Shown here: in pieces, positions 8,540-17,105 of the stretch
Layout: the number at the start of each line of letters is the position of its first letter
Numbering within the stretch: position 1 is the stretch's first letter
Notes under the pieces: model-generated
Database searches by the model: none
What the model saw: the letters and a program-made list of their open reading frames with translations, nothing else
What the model was told of the DNA's origin: nothing
Origin: Holophagaceae bacterium
GTDB lineage: Bacteria; Acidobacteriota; Holophagae; Holophagales; Holophagaceae
Reading direction: 5' to 3'
Length of the DNA: 64,000 nucleotides
NCBI GenBank assembly: GCA_016722505.1
Contig: JADKJH010000001.1
Location: forward strand, 496,001-560,000
Position numbers and translations under genes: made by a program

Positions 8540-8908
8540 GTGGGTCTTGGGGCGGTAGATGTCCTAGCCGTGCTGAAGTCCCGTACCACTGCCCTCATCC
8601 GTGCGACGAACCCCAAGGAGGTCGAATCCTTCCGGTTCGAGGAAACAACCCACTTCCTGCTGCGCCGGAAGCCATCCGACCTCGTGCTGATGCGGCTCCA
8701 GGATGAGAACGGGACTCCCACCGCGAGGGTGACCAAGGGAACCTTCTTCGGCCGGGAGTTCAAGCCCGCAGATGAACCCGTCCCAGTGGATATCACTCAG
8801 GAGGGGGATGTCTGGTCCGTGCGCCCAAAATCCAGTCTCGCCCCCGGCCCTTACGCATTCCTGATGGGCGGCCAGAACGTGGTCTTCATTCCCTTTGTGG
8901 TGAGGTAG
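8540..8908 (+). CDS. Hypothetical protein, possibly the 3' part of a larger gene
   Basis: The product is 122 aa from a GTG at 8540; the frame is open back to 8501 with no better start. There is no good Shine-Dalgarno at a suitable distance. The C-terminal text (SSLAPGPYAFLMGGQ followed by FIPFVVR) resembles the end of beta-rich domains that finish with a PGxYAF...FxV pattern in larger proteins. The N-terminus looks arbitrary. I suspect a truncated gene but cannot name the parent. It ends 2 bp before the next gene, so the two are probably cotranscribed. Confidence 0.45.
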   Translation: MGLGAVDVLAVLKSRTTALIRATNPKEVESFRFEETTHFLLRRKPSDLVLMRLQDENGTPTARVTKGTFFGREFKPADEPVPVDITQEGDVWSVRPKSSLAPGPYAFLMGGQNVVFIPFVVR

Positions 8909-8910
8909 AA

Positions 8911-9309
8911 ATGCGCCCTGCGGTAATCACAGCCTTGGGTCTTGCTGCCCTGGCAGCCTATGGAACCCCACCGTCCGGGAACGATCGCGGCCTTTCGTAT
9001 CGGATGATGATTATCCATGCCCTCAACAAGGATCAGAAGGCGATCCAGTGGCGCCTGGATATTGACGATACGGCTACCCTCGTTGGCAACGTTGGGAAAC
9101 AGGAAATCACCGATGATCTACCCCGCGTCTTTATTCAGGGTGATGGGACGCACGCTGGTCTCATCAAGTTCGGATTCCGAAAAGTGGTGTTTAAGAACTC
9201 CGAGCTGAAGCGGATCTTCTTGATCACTCGCGAAGGGGTAGCGGAAGTCGTTTATCCCTTCCAGAAGAAAGATCGCCAGTCCCTAGTGATTTCCGCTTCC
9301 CAAAAGTGA
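8911..9309 (+). CDS. Exported hypothetical protein (132 aa)
   Basis: An N-terminal signal sequence (MRPAVITALGLAALAAYG) is followed by about 110 residues with alternating hydrophobic and polar positions that suggest a small beta-rich periplasmic domain. No Cys residues or catalytic motif are visible. It follows the previous ORF by 2 bp and precedes a lipoprotein gene, so the three probably form one transcription unit. I do not recognise a family. Confidence 0.55.
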   Translation: MRPAVITALGLAALAAYGTPPSGNDRGLSYRMMIIHALNKDQKAIQWRLDIDDTATLVGNVGKQEITDDLPRVFIQGDGTHAGLIKFGFRKVVFKNSELKRIFLITREGVAEVVYPFQKKDRQSLVISASQK

Positions 9310-9401
9310 CGCCTGAGTTCCACGAAATGCTTCAGGCCAATCCGACCGGGCTTCTGGCCCTCGCGAAACATTGCACTCTGACCAACGCATGGAGGAACAT
9401 T

Positions 9402-10013
9402 ATGAGGATCACCAAATTTATTGCAATTTGTGCCCTCATCGTCCCCGCCAGCGGGTGCAACACGAACGCCACTCTCCAACGGCTTCTGGATAAGGTCACA
9501 GAACGCCGAATCGCGTGCGTCAATGCGCAGGTCGACCTTCAGCGCAAATTCCGAGACGAGTTGTGGTCGGATCCTGATGTCAAACGCATCCTCCTCAATT
9601 TTTGTCGGCAGGAGGCCAAGCCCATGACTCTTGCGGACAAGGCTTTGGAGGATCTGCGCCAGGACCGCCTCAAACATGTACGATCGGATGCCACTACGAC
9701 GATGACCACCTTGAAATCCCTACAAGAAAGCAAGGCTTTGAATGGGTCGAGCAAGGAGGCAGCGGCAACGACATGGATGAAGCGCAACTGTTCGCAAGAC
9801 ACGAAGGGCTCACTGTTTGCCCTGAAGTTCGATGATGAGCAGACAGACCGCTGGTTGTCTGGTCGGATCACCGCGCTACAACGACCCATTACGAAGGATA
9901 ATGCGGTCAGCCAAGCTCAGATCCGCATCTACCGAGCCATGGTCGATTGGCACCGCGAACATTACAGTCTGGCAAATCAGTGTGTCGCAGACATCGAGAA
10001 GATCCTCCAGTAA
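9402..10013 (+). CDS. Putative lipoprotein (203 aa)
   Basis: I chose the ATG at 9402 because GGAGG lies 7 nt upstream and because it gives a signal peptide, MRITKFIAICALIVPASGC, ending in a lipobox-like ASGC; the frame itself is open further upstream. The mature part is helical and charged, with Cys residues at intervals that may form disulfides. Arg/Lys/Gln-rich helices suggest a coiled, surface-attached protein. No known domain is recognised. A stable hairpin follows the stop codon. Confidence 0.6.
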   Translation: MRITKFIAICALIVPASGCNTNATLQRLLDKVTERRIACVNAQVDLQRKFRDELWSDPDVKRILLNFCRQEAKPMTLADKALEDLRQDRLKHVRSDATTTMTTLKSLQESKALNGSSKEAAATTWMKRNCSQDTKGSLFALKFDDEQTDRWLSGRITALQRPITKDNAVSQAQIRIYRAMVDWHREHYSLANQCVADIEKILQ

Positions 10014-10020
10014 AGAAAAA

Positions 10021-10070
10021 GGTCCGGGATCATCCGGAACTGTGGATTTCCGGCTCGATGATCCTGGATC
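10021..10070 (+). terminator. Hairpin after the lipoprotein gene
   Basis: GGTCCGGGATCATC (10021-10034) pairs with GATGATCCTGGATC (10057-10070) over 14 positions with two G-U pairs. An inner CCGGAA/TTCCGG stem extends it. It starts 8 nt after the stop. There is no long U tract, so the call rests on the stem and position. Confidence 0.55.
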
Positions 10071-10124
10071 TCAGAATTAAATTCAGTCAACCAACCCCCA
10101 TCCATTCTCACTAGAGGCCAACGC

Positions 10125-10520
10125 ATGTTGATTTCACTGCTTTTTGCAGCAAATGCGGTCCTGGCCCCCATGACCACGCCCGACAGCCCTGAAACCGCGG
10201 TCCAGCGGCAAGTGGAGGCCTACAACGCCCATGATCTGGATTCGTTTGCAAAGTGCTACAGCGATGACATAGCCTTCCTTGGTTTGGATGGCAAGGCTGA
10301 GGCAAGTCCAGGAATAGTCGCTTTGCGCAAGGACTATGCGGACCTATTCAAACGGTATCCAAAGGTCAAGGTTCAGATCCTCAAGCGGATAGTCCAGGGG
10401 CGGTTTGTCATTGATCAGGAACGCACAGAGGGAGCGGGACCCTCTCCGATGACTGCGACGGCCATCTATGAAGTTATCCAAGGAAAGATAGTCAGGGTGC
10501 GGTTCCTGGCAGATCAATAG
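10125..10520 (+). CDS. SnoaL/NTF2-like protein with signal sequence
   Basis: The product is 131 aa. A short hydrophobic N-terminus (MLISLLFAANAVLA) is followed by an NTF2-like fold pattern: ETAVQRQVEAYNAHDLDSFAKCYSDD is the usual first helix and turn of SnoaL-like domains. A beta-strand region ends in IYEVIQGKIVRVRF. Such proteins are small-molecule-binding or isomerase folds, and the residues here do not allow a substrate to be named. It is probably periplasmic. It is separated from the lipoprotein gene by a hairpin and likely has its own promoter. Confidence 0.75.
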   Translation: MLISLLFAANAVLAPMTTPDSPETAVQRQVEAYNAHDLDSFAKCYSDDIAFLGLDGKAEASPGIVALRKDYADLFKRYPKVKVQILKRIVQGRFVIDQERTEGAGPSPMTATAIYEVIQGKIVRVRFLADQ

Positions 10521-10696
10521 AAGCTCCCCGCCTCAATGCAGGAAAGGGAAAATATTTCGGTGGAGGGCTCCTGACGACCTCAATGCCGCACCTCCCACCC
10601 ATTCGCTGATGCAGCAAGAAGTAGGTTCAGGTTGACGTGAAATCCACATTTTGACTGGGCCAGTTTTGGGGAAAACAGCACGTTCTAAGACCCTGG

Positions 10697-11002
10697 CTAT
10701 TTGGACTCGTCGTCGATGAGCTTGCTGCGCAGTTCTTTTCCGAGCTTGAAATAGACCACTCGTTTTGGTGGCACCTTGATGCTGGCACCGCTTCGCGGGT
10801 TCCTCCCGATGCGGGCCTTCCGATTCCTCAGGCGAAAGCTACCGAAGCCCCGAAGCTCGACCCCATCCCCGGCGCGTAGCGCGGACACCATGCTCTCAAG
10901 GAAAGCATTCACCAGCAGATCTGCGTCCTTCTTCCCAAACTCCAGGCGCTCCATGAGATGTTTGGATAGGTCGGCCTTGGTGAGAGTTTCCATCGGTTCC
11001 AT
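10697..11002 (-). CDS. HU/IHF-family DNA-binding protein
   Basis: The 101-aa product is the normal length for this family. The typical N-terminal helix pair (TLTKADLSKHLMERL) leads into the beta-arm signature GFGSFRLRNRKARIGRNPRSG and the C-terminal KVPPKRVVYFKLGKELR. The NPRSG at the arm tip is characteristic, and the sequence is nearer IHF-beta than HU. The ATG at 11002 follows GGAG at a good distance; a second ATG lies three codons in. It bends DNA as a dimer and could assist recombination nearby, but no such link is shown. Confidence 0.92.
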   Translation of the reverse strand: MEPMETLTKADLSKHLMERLEFGKKDADLLVNAFLESMVSALRAGDGVELRGFGSFRLRNRKARIGRNPRSGASIKVPPKRVVYFKLGKELRSKLIDDESK

Positions 11003-11710
11003 GTGGGTCTCCGCCGGTGTTGAGGGACTGAAACGCGGCTATTTTGTGCGGATAGTTGGCGTAGCTGTTCACTCTATTTTCGAGCCTAGATTCATCACAT
11101 GTCTAAAGCAATCTTTGAAGGTGGACACAGTTCAAAGAATCATCCACAGCCATTCTTCCGGGGAGCGTTCAGGGGAAAACGATGCCTCCTCCCATGGAGC
11201 GCAAAAGGCCGCATACCAGCCTTGCCATGTGGGTGTGACAACCGCCAAGGAAGAACCATTTACCCGGATTAGACCAAAACTGTCGAGCTTGTCCTCCGAT
11301 ATTCCAATTCCCCCCCCATGAAATGGAGGGCTTGCATTCCGGAAGAAACGGACTTAGCTTTCTCTTCACCGACACTACGCCAGGATCCCTCCACGGGAGA
11401 CCTGGAATTCCAAAGGGGACCTGCTCGATAAGCGCCCTGCGGATGGCTGACCCGAGATTCCTCGTCGGTGTGACACAACCTGGATGAACTCGGCATCCCA
11501 CTTCCCCCGATGCGGAAAGCAAGCGTTCCCCTGAAGCCCGGCATCCCCGGACTGAGGATCTGACCTGTGGGCCCAGGTCGGCATGAACCCTTGCCCCCTG
11601 CGGTGGAATCCAGGTGCAGCATGTGTGACGAAGCAATGGACCCGGGCCAGGCCCGGCGGCCCCGCCCTTCCTCTAAGAATTCTCAGCGTTCGGGAGGAGA
11701 CATCCTTACC
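11003..11710. other. Long intergenic region between the HU-like gene and the AAA+ module
   Basis: The roughly 700 bp hold no convincing gene. The minus-strand frames (11169-11636, 11375-11842) lack ribosome binding sites and family resemblance and partly run into the next gene. The region must contain the divergent promoters of the flanking genes, but I could not pick clear -35/-10 pairs. A GGAGG Shine-Dalgarno for the AAA+ gene lies at about 11694. Confidence 0.45.
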
Positions 11711-12835
11711 ATGCGCTGGCTCCATTATGCCGTAGTTCTGGCCTTCGCCACGGGTGGAGCCACGGTCAGGCAGGAGGAATTGGCCGTATCCCTTGAGTGC
11801 AATGAGCTGTGGCCGTTGCTCGGAATCGAAGGTCCCAAGCATCCGCCCGGATGGTATTCCCTACTGATGCGCTATTGCGAAGAACTCGAAGGGTTCTCCC
11901 CTGAAACACTCCCGCCCTTTGAGCTGCCGCTCGATTCCACGCTTCCACAGAAGGCCGCACGCCTGCTTGATGAACATGCGCCGATCAGGGAGTGCTTCCA
12001 AGCCCTCATGGAAGGCAACGGCGAAATCTTCACGGCCCTGTTCGGATCCTCCTGGCGCGCCCAGCAGAACACGCCCCGCATGAAGCTCAGGGCCGCGTAT
12101 GTGTGTGCGGCGGCGGTGGAGCGGGAACTCCGGCGATCAGTGGTGGGCCAATCTGAAACCGTGGCTGTACTGAAGCGCATGGCGTTCGAGTTGGAGTTGC
12201 GGCGCGGCATCAAGACCCCGCCGGCCACGGTGCTGTTCCTCGGCCCACCCGGATCGGGTAAGAGCCTGGCTGCACGGCAATTTGCGATGGCACTGTCCCT
12301 GTGCGCCGATGCGGGCCAAAAGGAACCTCTGCATCTCCTGGAAGTGGAAATGACTCAGCACGTGCAATGGAGCAGCAGCACAGACCTCATTGGGGATGGC
12401 AATAAACAAGGGTCCATCACCACTTTCGTCGCTCAACATCCCAATGCCTTCATCCTCTGCAATGAATTTGAAAAGGCTCATCGCAAGGTTCTGGAGTCCC
12501 TCCTGCCCGTCCTGGACCAGGGTTTTCTGCCCATGGCTGGGAGCAAGCAGGTGGATTTTCGAGGCGTGGTTTTCGTCTTCACCTCGAATTTGGGCGAAGC
12601 CTTTTGGAACCGTCCCGCCTCCCCCGAGGAGAACAGCCTGGAGGTGGACCCCATGGATCTGCTGAGCCTGGCGGAAACGCCAGATGAGCGGACGGAGTGG
12701 TTCAAGACCGCCGTCCCCAGGGAACTGCTCAGCCGACTTGGGAAGGGACCTGTGGTGCTGTTCCGGCGCCACCAGGGCCACCACCTGCTGGAGAAAGTGG
12801 ACCGCACCTGCCGTCTGAATCAAGAGGTGCAGTAA
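11711..12835 (+). CDS. Clp/HSP100-like single-module AAA+ ATPase with degenerate Walker B
   Basis: The product is 374 aa from the ATG at 11711, which has GGAGG about 12 nt upstream; the frame is open further upstream to 11567. Residues 1-135 are unlike known domains. From about 145 (VVGQSETVAVLKRMAF) the protein follows the second ATPase module of ClpA/ClpB: Walker A GPPGSGKS near 178, sensor-1 FTSNLG, and VPRELLSRLGKGPVVLF at the arginine-finger region. The Walker B is ILCNEFEKAH (about 248-257), with Asn instead of the Mg-coordinating Asp and the catalytic Glu retained. The C-terminal small domain of Clp proteins is missing. The stop overlaps the start of the FtsH-like gene (TAATG), so the two are translationally coupled and probably act together. 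Confidence 0.75.
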   Translation: MRWLHYAVVLAFATGGATVRQEELAVSLECNELWPLLGIEGPKHPPGWYSLLMRYCEELEGFSPETLPPFELPLDSTLPQKAARLLDEHAPIRECFQALMEGNGEIFTALFGSSWRAQQNTPRMKLRAAYVCAAAVERELRRSVVGQSETVAVLKRMAFELELRRGIKTPPATVLFLGPPGSGKSLAARQFAMALSLCADAGQKEPLHLLEVEMTQHVQWSSSTDLIGDGNKQGSITTFVAQHPNAFILCNEFEKAHRKVLESLLPVLDQGFLPMAGSKQVDFRGVVFVFTSNLGEAFWNRPASPEENSLEVDPMDLLSLAETPDERTEWFKTAVPRELLSRLGKGPVVLFRRHQGHHLLEKVDRTCRLNQEVQ

Positions 12836-14961
12836 TGGAAACCAAGTCCTTTTTCCATTCCGGATTCTGCTTCGTGATGCGCGGCGAAGTGCTTCCGGCC
12901 CTGACTCTGACCCATCTCGTGGGCAAGGATCTGCGCACGGCCGAACGTCTACTGGAGCGGTTCTTCCTCGACCTTCTGATGGCTGCCCAGGACCGCTTCG
13001 GGGATCAGATCCAGCAGGCGCCCGAACCCTTCGGATTTCTGGTGGAGGGCGACGAAAAGCTGCGCATCCGCCTTGCAGCGGCCTTATGTGAGGTGCACAG
13101 CAACATCTACTTGGTGAGCCGCAATCCCGAAGTAGAGGCGCTTGTGCGCCGTCTTCTTCCTGAAGGCGAGGAACCGCTTCAGGTGGTGGATTCACCGCAA
13201 AGCCTGCGCAACCTCCCGCCCGGCGGGCTGGTGTTGCTTGATGCAATTCACCTTCCTTGGAAGGCGCCGATTCCCTTTCCGGTAGGTCTGGATCACATGG
13301 TGGTTCGCACCCTGGTGGATATTCGCGCCACCCGGCAGGCCGCATCCTGGCTCCGGGAACAATGCCTCCCGATCCGAGTGCATCCCCAGCTCGGAATCAG
13401 CCAACAACAGAAGCTCGCCGCGAAAGCTCTAACGGAGGCTTTGGAAATCGCGCGTTTCTCCCGCTATTTCGAGCGGTGCCGCTCTGCGCACCTGCGTTGG
13501 CGCACGCATCTGGAATTGGAGTACCAGCGTGGTTCCCAGAACGTCCAGGCGACGCTTTGTTTTGATGGCGAGGATCGCGTGCTGCGGTCCCAGGATCTCA
13601 AGCGGGACATCCCGTGGGCGCAAATCCCCGACCTTCGTTTTCGCGATGTCCTGGGCCTTCAGTCAACCAAGGCCAGGCTCCAGGAATATCTGGACTGGTT
13701 GAAGGATCCCCGGGGAGACCCGGGCATCCGCGCATGCGTGTTGTACGGCCCTCCGGGCACCGGGAAGACCCATGCCTGCCTCGCCACCGCTGGCGAAGCG
13801 CAGGTGCCTTGCATCGTGATGGGGGGAAGCGAATTCTTGAACATGTGGTACGGGGAAACGGAACGCATCATCCGGGAAACCTTCGCTGCCCTGCAGCAGT
13901 ACGATGCCGCCGTACTGGTGATCGATGAATTCGATTCGATCGCCTGGCGTCGCGATGAGAGCAATGCGTGGCGGGCCCAGGACCAAGCCCAGGTTGTGGG
14001 TGAACTGCTGCGCAGCATCGACCGGCTGCGGAAGGGGCCTGGACGGGTGCTCCTGCTTGCGACCACGAACCAATATGACCGCATTGATCCGGCCCTGGTG
14101 CGCAGCATGCGCATGGGCGAACGCATCCATCTGGGGCTACCCTCGGCGGAGGATCGCCGGGCGATTCTCCAGGGGTTGCTGAAGGAGCTGCTGGAGGCAG
14201 CCGATCTGGATGAGGCCGTGTCCATGACCACCGGGCTGAGTCCCGCGGATCTGGCTGAGCTTGTGGGCAAGGCTCAGAAGCAGGCCGCACACAGCCATGA
14301 GCCATTTTCCTTGGCCCACCTCAGGGCCACCATTTTCGACCTCCGTCGAGGCGAGGTGAATGGCAGCATGCGAATAGATGAAGCCACGAAGCGCCGGGTC
14401 GCCTTCCATGAAGCCGGCCACGCCCTACTGGCCTTTCAATTGCTGGGACCGGACAGCATCGAGCATCTTTCCGTGATTCCTGCGGCCTCCGGAAGCCTGG
14501 GTGCGGCCTACCGCCGCCGGTCCGAATCGGTGGAGCTTATGGATCGTGGAACCATCGAACGCCAGTTGGCGGTGCTCCTGGCAGGTCGTGTTGCGGAAAC
14601 CCTCAGTCACCCCGAGACGGGCCCCTCCCATGGCGCCGAATCCGATCTCCAGGAAGCCACCCGGCTGGCCCAGCTCGCCATCGGGACCTGGGGCATGGAC
14701 CCAAAATTCCCGCTGCTTTCCATGGAGGCACTGTCGATCAGCGTCCAACACTCCCTTGCTCCCCACCTCCTCGAGCGGATCCAGCACTGGATCCTGTCAG
14801 CAGAAACTGTCGCGAGGGCCGAACTCGCCCGGGACTATGAACGCCTGAAGGCCCTGGCCACGCGATTGGCCGAAGCCGAAACCCTCCACCGCCCCGATTT
14901 GCTCGCCATCCTGGGTGATCCTGCGCCGTCTTCCAGTGGGGAGCGGGAGAACCCTCGATGA
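12835..14961 (+). CDS. FtsH-like AAA+ zinc metalloprotease (M41) without membrane anchor
   Basis: The product is 708 aa, and its start is fixed by the TAATG overlap. Residues 1-260 form a unique N-terminal region without transmembrane segments, where FtsH has two. The AAA module has Walker A GPPGTGKT near 305, Walker B VLVIDEFDS and an Asn/Arg-rich ATTNQYDRIDPALVRSM region. The M41 protease domain carries HEAGH near 525 and a putative third zinc ligand Asp near 604 (GAESDLQEAT). It should unfold and degrade proteins in the cytoplasm, using ATP. The partner Clp-like ATPase may select or prepare substrates, which is inference. It ends 7 bp from the truncated TolC-like gene, suggesting that insertion of this module broke that gene. 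Confidence 0.85.
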   Translation: METKSFFHSGFCFVMRGEVLPALTLTHLVGKDLRTAERLLERFFLDLLMAAQDRFGDQIQQAPEPFGFLVEGDEKLRIRLAAALCEVHSNIYLVSRNPEVEALVRRLLPEGEEPLQVVDSPQSLRNLPPGGLVLLDAIHLPWKAPIPFPVGLDHMVVRTLVDIRATRQAASWLREQCLPIRVHPQLGISQQQKLAAKALTEALEIARFSRYFERCRSAHLRWRTHLELEYQRGSQNVQATLCFDGEDRVLRSQDLKRDIPWAQIPDLRFRDVLGLQSTKARLQEYLDWLKDPRGDPGIRACVLYGPPGTGKTHACLATAGEAQVPCIVMGGSEFLNMWYGETERIIRETFAALQQYDAAVLVIDEFDSIAWRRDESNAWRAQDQAQVVGELLRSIDRLRKGPGRVLLLATTNQYDRIDPALVRSMRMGERIHLGLPSAEDRRAILQGLLKELLEAADLDEAVSMTTGLSPADLAELVGKAQKQAAHSHEPFSLAHLRATIFDLRRGEVNGSMRIDEATKRRVAFHEAGHALLAFQLLGPDSIEHLSVIPAASGSLGAAYRRRSESVELMDRGTIERQLAVLLAGRVAETLSHPETGPSHGAESDLQEATRLAQLAIGTWGMDPKFPLLSMEALSISVQHSLAPHLLERIQHWILSAETVARAELARDYERLKALATRLAEAETLHRPDLLAILGDPAPSSSGERENPR

Positions 14962-14967
14962 TTCTCT

Positions 14968-15606
14968 TCAGTGTCTGACCTTGGTCCTGGTTTCCCACTG
15001 CGCCAGCACATTCAATTGTTCCTCGGAGCGACGGAAAGCTGCGCGTTCCTGGGCCAGGCGGGCGCTCAGCCCGTCCAATTCCCGCTGAGCCCGGCGTCTC
15101 TCGGCACCGGAAGCTTCACCGGCCTTCTCCTGGCGCTCCAGAGCCTCGGCCAGACGGCGCACGCGCTTCACGGCGGCATCCAGGCGATTCAATCGCTCCT
15201 GATGCAGCAGGGTCTGGTGGAAAGCGAGCCGGACACGCTGAACCAGTTCGGCCCGGATGGCATCCCCTTCTCCCTGCGCGGCCCTCAGGCGCAGATCCCC
15301 CGCTTCCTTGCGAAGGCCGCGGCGTCCGGAGACATCCACCGGCTGGGTGATTTGGAAGGTGTCCTCCCGTCTGGGTCCAGCCGGTCCATTTGGATTTTCC
15401 CTAGTGGCCTCCAGACTCGGATTCGCCCAGAGTCCGGCCTCTGTCCGCTGCGCCTGGGCCTGGGCTTCGGGCAAGGACCAGAGCTGTTTCAAGTCAGTGC
15501 GGTCCAACACCCGGCGCACGGCATCCGACTCTGTCCGAGCAACCTGCGCCCCAAGGGGTAGGATGCAGCCGAGGGTGAAACACATGATTAAAAACCGATG
15601 GCACAT
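14968..15606 (-). pseudogene. TolC/CusC-type outer-membrane efflux protein, C-terminally truncated
   Basis: A signal peptide (about MCHRFLIMCFTLGCILPLGA) is followed by the start of an outer-membrane factor: a helix with WSLPEAQAQ, NPSLEATRENPNGPAG and FQITQPVDVSGRRG, then two long coiled helices. Only about 210 residues remain of an expected 400 or more, and the second repeat of the barrel/coil is absent. The frame stops at 14968, right against the end of the FtsH-like gene. The operator at 15591-15613 overlaps the first possible ATG (15606), and a later ATG lies at 15585. Its promoter and operator suggest that it once led a BlaI-controlled metal or drug efflux operon whose remainder has been lost. 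Confidence 0.72.
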
Positions 15607-15613
15607 CGGTTTT
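15591..15613 (-). promoter_or_regulatory. BlaI-type operator, copy 1 (at the TolC-like gene)
   Basis: This is a perfect 9-bp inverted repeat with a 5-bp spacer: AAAACCGAT-GGCAC-ATCGGTTTT. The same arms occur upstream of the BlaI gene at 17083-17105. On the minus strand a sigma70-like promoter (GTGACA at 15639-15634, 17-bp spacer, TATAAA at 15616-15611) overlaps the operator, so a bound repressor would block RNA polymerase. Confidence 0.85.
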
Positions 15614-15639
15614 ATATGCAAAAAAAGCGGGGTTGTCAC
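15611..15639 (-). promoter_or_regulatory. Promoter of the TolC-like gene
   Basis: On the minus strand GTGACA (15639-15634) and TATAAA (15616-15611) are separated by 17 bp. The -10 element shares its last bases with the BlaI-type operator. The mRNA would start close to the ATG at 15606, giving a very short leader. Confidence 0.6.
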
Positions 15640-15648
15640 ATGGGTTTC

Positions 15649-16638
15649 CTAGTGGCTCAGGAGGCCGAGAAGGGATTCAAGGGCGTGATGGGTTTCCCCG
15701 GAGAGAGCCGCCAGCAACCCAAGGAGGAAGAGGATCGTCGGCCAAGCCAACGCCCCGGACCACCATGCCCGGTAGGTGGGACAAGGATTCAGAAGAGCGT
15801 CTACCCTGGGGCGGAGATGGCCTCCTCCAAAGGCCGGCATAGAGCGCCAGAGGCCCGGCTAGGTGCCTAAATGCAATCGGCTGGCGGCCAAAAGGGCTTC
15901 GGCCACCACCAGGGAATCCCCTACTTGGAGGGCCGCCCCTTCATCGCAGGCCAGCTCTGTTGTCTGGATCAGGTCAGCACGTAATTGGGCGCGCAATTGG
16001 GGAGGCAAGATCAAGGTGAAGGCTTCCGCCAATAACAGCCTGAGCCCGTCCCTGCGATGCTGGTGGGCTTTTTCATGGGCCAGCACCACGGCCAGATGCT
16101 TCTCAGGAAGGGTCGTCAAGAGTCCTTCCGAAAGACAGACCTGGGGGCGAAGAATCCCCGTCGTGAACGCCAAAGGCTGGGCCACCTTCAGACGAAAGAA
16201 ATCTGTATCGGGTTCTCCGAGGGCGAGCATGGAGAACAGGCTGCGCTGTCCCTGGCGGTAGGCCAGGAGGAAGCGGATCAGCGGGACCGTCACAGCCAGC
16301 ACCAGACCCGTGAAGAGGAACAATCCCAGCAGCGTGGGTTGCCAATTGCCGTGAGTGAGGCAGAGGTGGGGGTGCCCGCCGTGCTCCAGGCAGTGATCCC
16401 AAGATGGGTTGAGCATCGAAAATTCCGAGGGAAGGAGACAAACGAGGACACTCAGGAATCTGATGATCCAAGGGATGAGGCTGACCCAGAGGAGGAAGGC
16501 GCTGGCCCTTCCGGGTTCGAGGCGAAGGACCCGGGCGCGCACCTGGGGATAGACCCACGCCAAGACGCAACCGATGAGCACGGCCACGCCGACCGCCAGG
16601 ATCGCCGCGACGGTCAGAATACCGAGCACACGCATCAC
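15649..16638 (-). pseudogene. BlaR1/MecR1-like M56 peptidase (antirepressor sensor), apparent frameshift
   Basis: The first frame (16638-15859) has N-terminal membrane segments (about 5-27, 40-60 and 95-118) and the M56 zinc motif HEKAH in AVVLAHEKAHQHRRDG. It ends abruptly at a TAG. The next frame, from about 15855 to 15649, continues with PAFGGGHLRPRVDALL and a final hydrophobic helix, exactly what follows in M56 proteins. A single-base shift near 15853 therefore splits one gene of about 330 aa. The GTG/ATG start overlaps the blaI stop. The intact protein would sense a periplasmic signal and trigger cleavage of the BlaI repressor. Whether the shift is real or a sequencing error cannot be told from one sequence. 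Confidence 0.75.
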
Positions 16639-17042
16639 TTGGGCGCTTTCCGCAGCTTCGCCCGGCGTTCAGCAACCAGGCGCTCCAACTCCTCCAGGGT
16701 GCCCAGATCATGTCTTTGAAGAGAAAGATCCACGAAGGCTGCCAGTAGAGGCAAAGGTTCGGCGGGATTCATGCGCCCCAGCGTTTCCTCGATGAGGCGG
16801 GCGGCTAAATCCTCGCGGTTGATCCGTGGCACGTAGACATAGGCGTGACTTGCTTTTTCTCGTGTCAAAAGGCCTTTTCGGAACAACCGCTCCATGGCCG
16901 ACTGGACCGTGTTGGAGTGGACATCCCTGCTGGATTCGATGGCCTGGTGCACGGCGCGCACATCCCCGGAACCAAGGGCCCAGAGTTGTTCCAGCACCTG
17001 CATCTCCAGGTCGCCAAGATTTAGGGAATGAGCAGGTCTCAT
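16635..17042 (-). CDS. BlaI/MecI/CopY-family transcriptional repressor
   Basis: The product is about 135 aa. A winged helix occupies residues 8-80 (LNLGDLEMQVLEQLW, then SNTVQSAMERLFRKGLLTREK, then AYVYVPRI), and a C-terminal dimerisation helix follows. Both features and the length are typical of BlaI/CopY repressors. ATG 17042 is preferred, with GTG 17051 also possible. It lies directly upstream of, and overlaps, the M56 sensor gene. The inverted repeat AAAACCGAT-N5-ATCGGTTTT at 17083-17105 is its own promoter operator, and a second copy controls the TolC-like gene. Proteolysis by the M56 partner should relieve repression. Confidence 0.9.
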   Translation of the reverse strand: MRPAHSLNLGDLEMQVLEQLWALGSGDVRAVHQAIESSRDVHSNTVQSAMERLFRKGLLTREKASHAYVYVPRINREDLAARLIEETLGRMNPAEPLPLLAAFVDLSLQRHDLGTLEELERLVAERRAKLRKAPK

Positions 17043-17082
17043 CAACACCACAATCGGAAGTCAAAAAGAGAGTGTAGTCTAG

Positions 17083-17105
17083 AAAACCGATCTGCAATCG
17101 GTTTT
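17083..17105 (-). promoter_or_regulatory. BlaI-type operator, copy 2 (autoregulatory)
   Basis: AAAACCGAT-CTGCA-ATCGGTTTT is a perfect 9-bp inverted repeat with a 5-bp spacer. It has the same arms as the copy at 15591-15613 and lies about 40 bp upstream of the blaI start. It fits negative autoregulation of the blaI-M56 pair. Confidence 0.85.

Noticed and set aside
12137..13345. 402-codon minus-strand frame across the AAA+ module
   Set aside because: It is a shadow of the two AAA+ genes, with no start signal and low-complexity Arg/Pro/Gly text.
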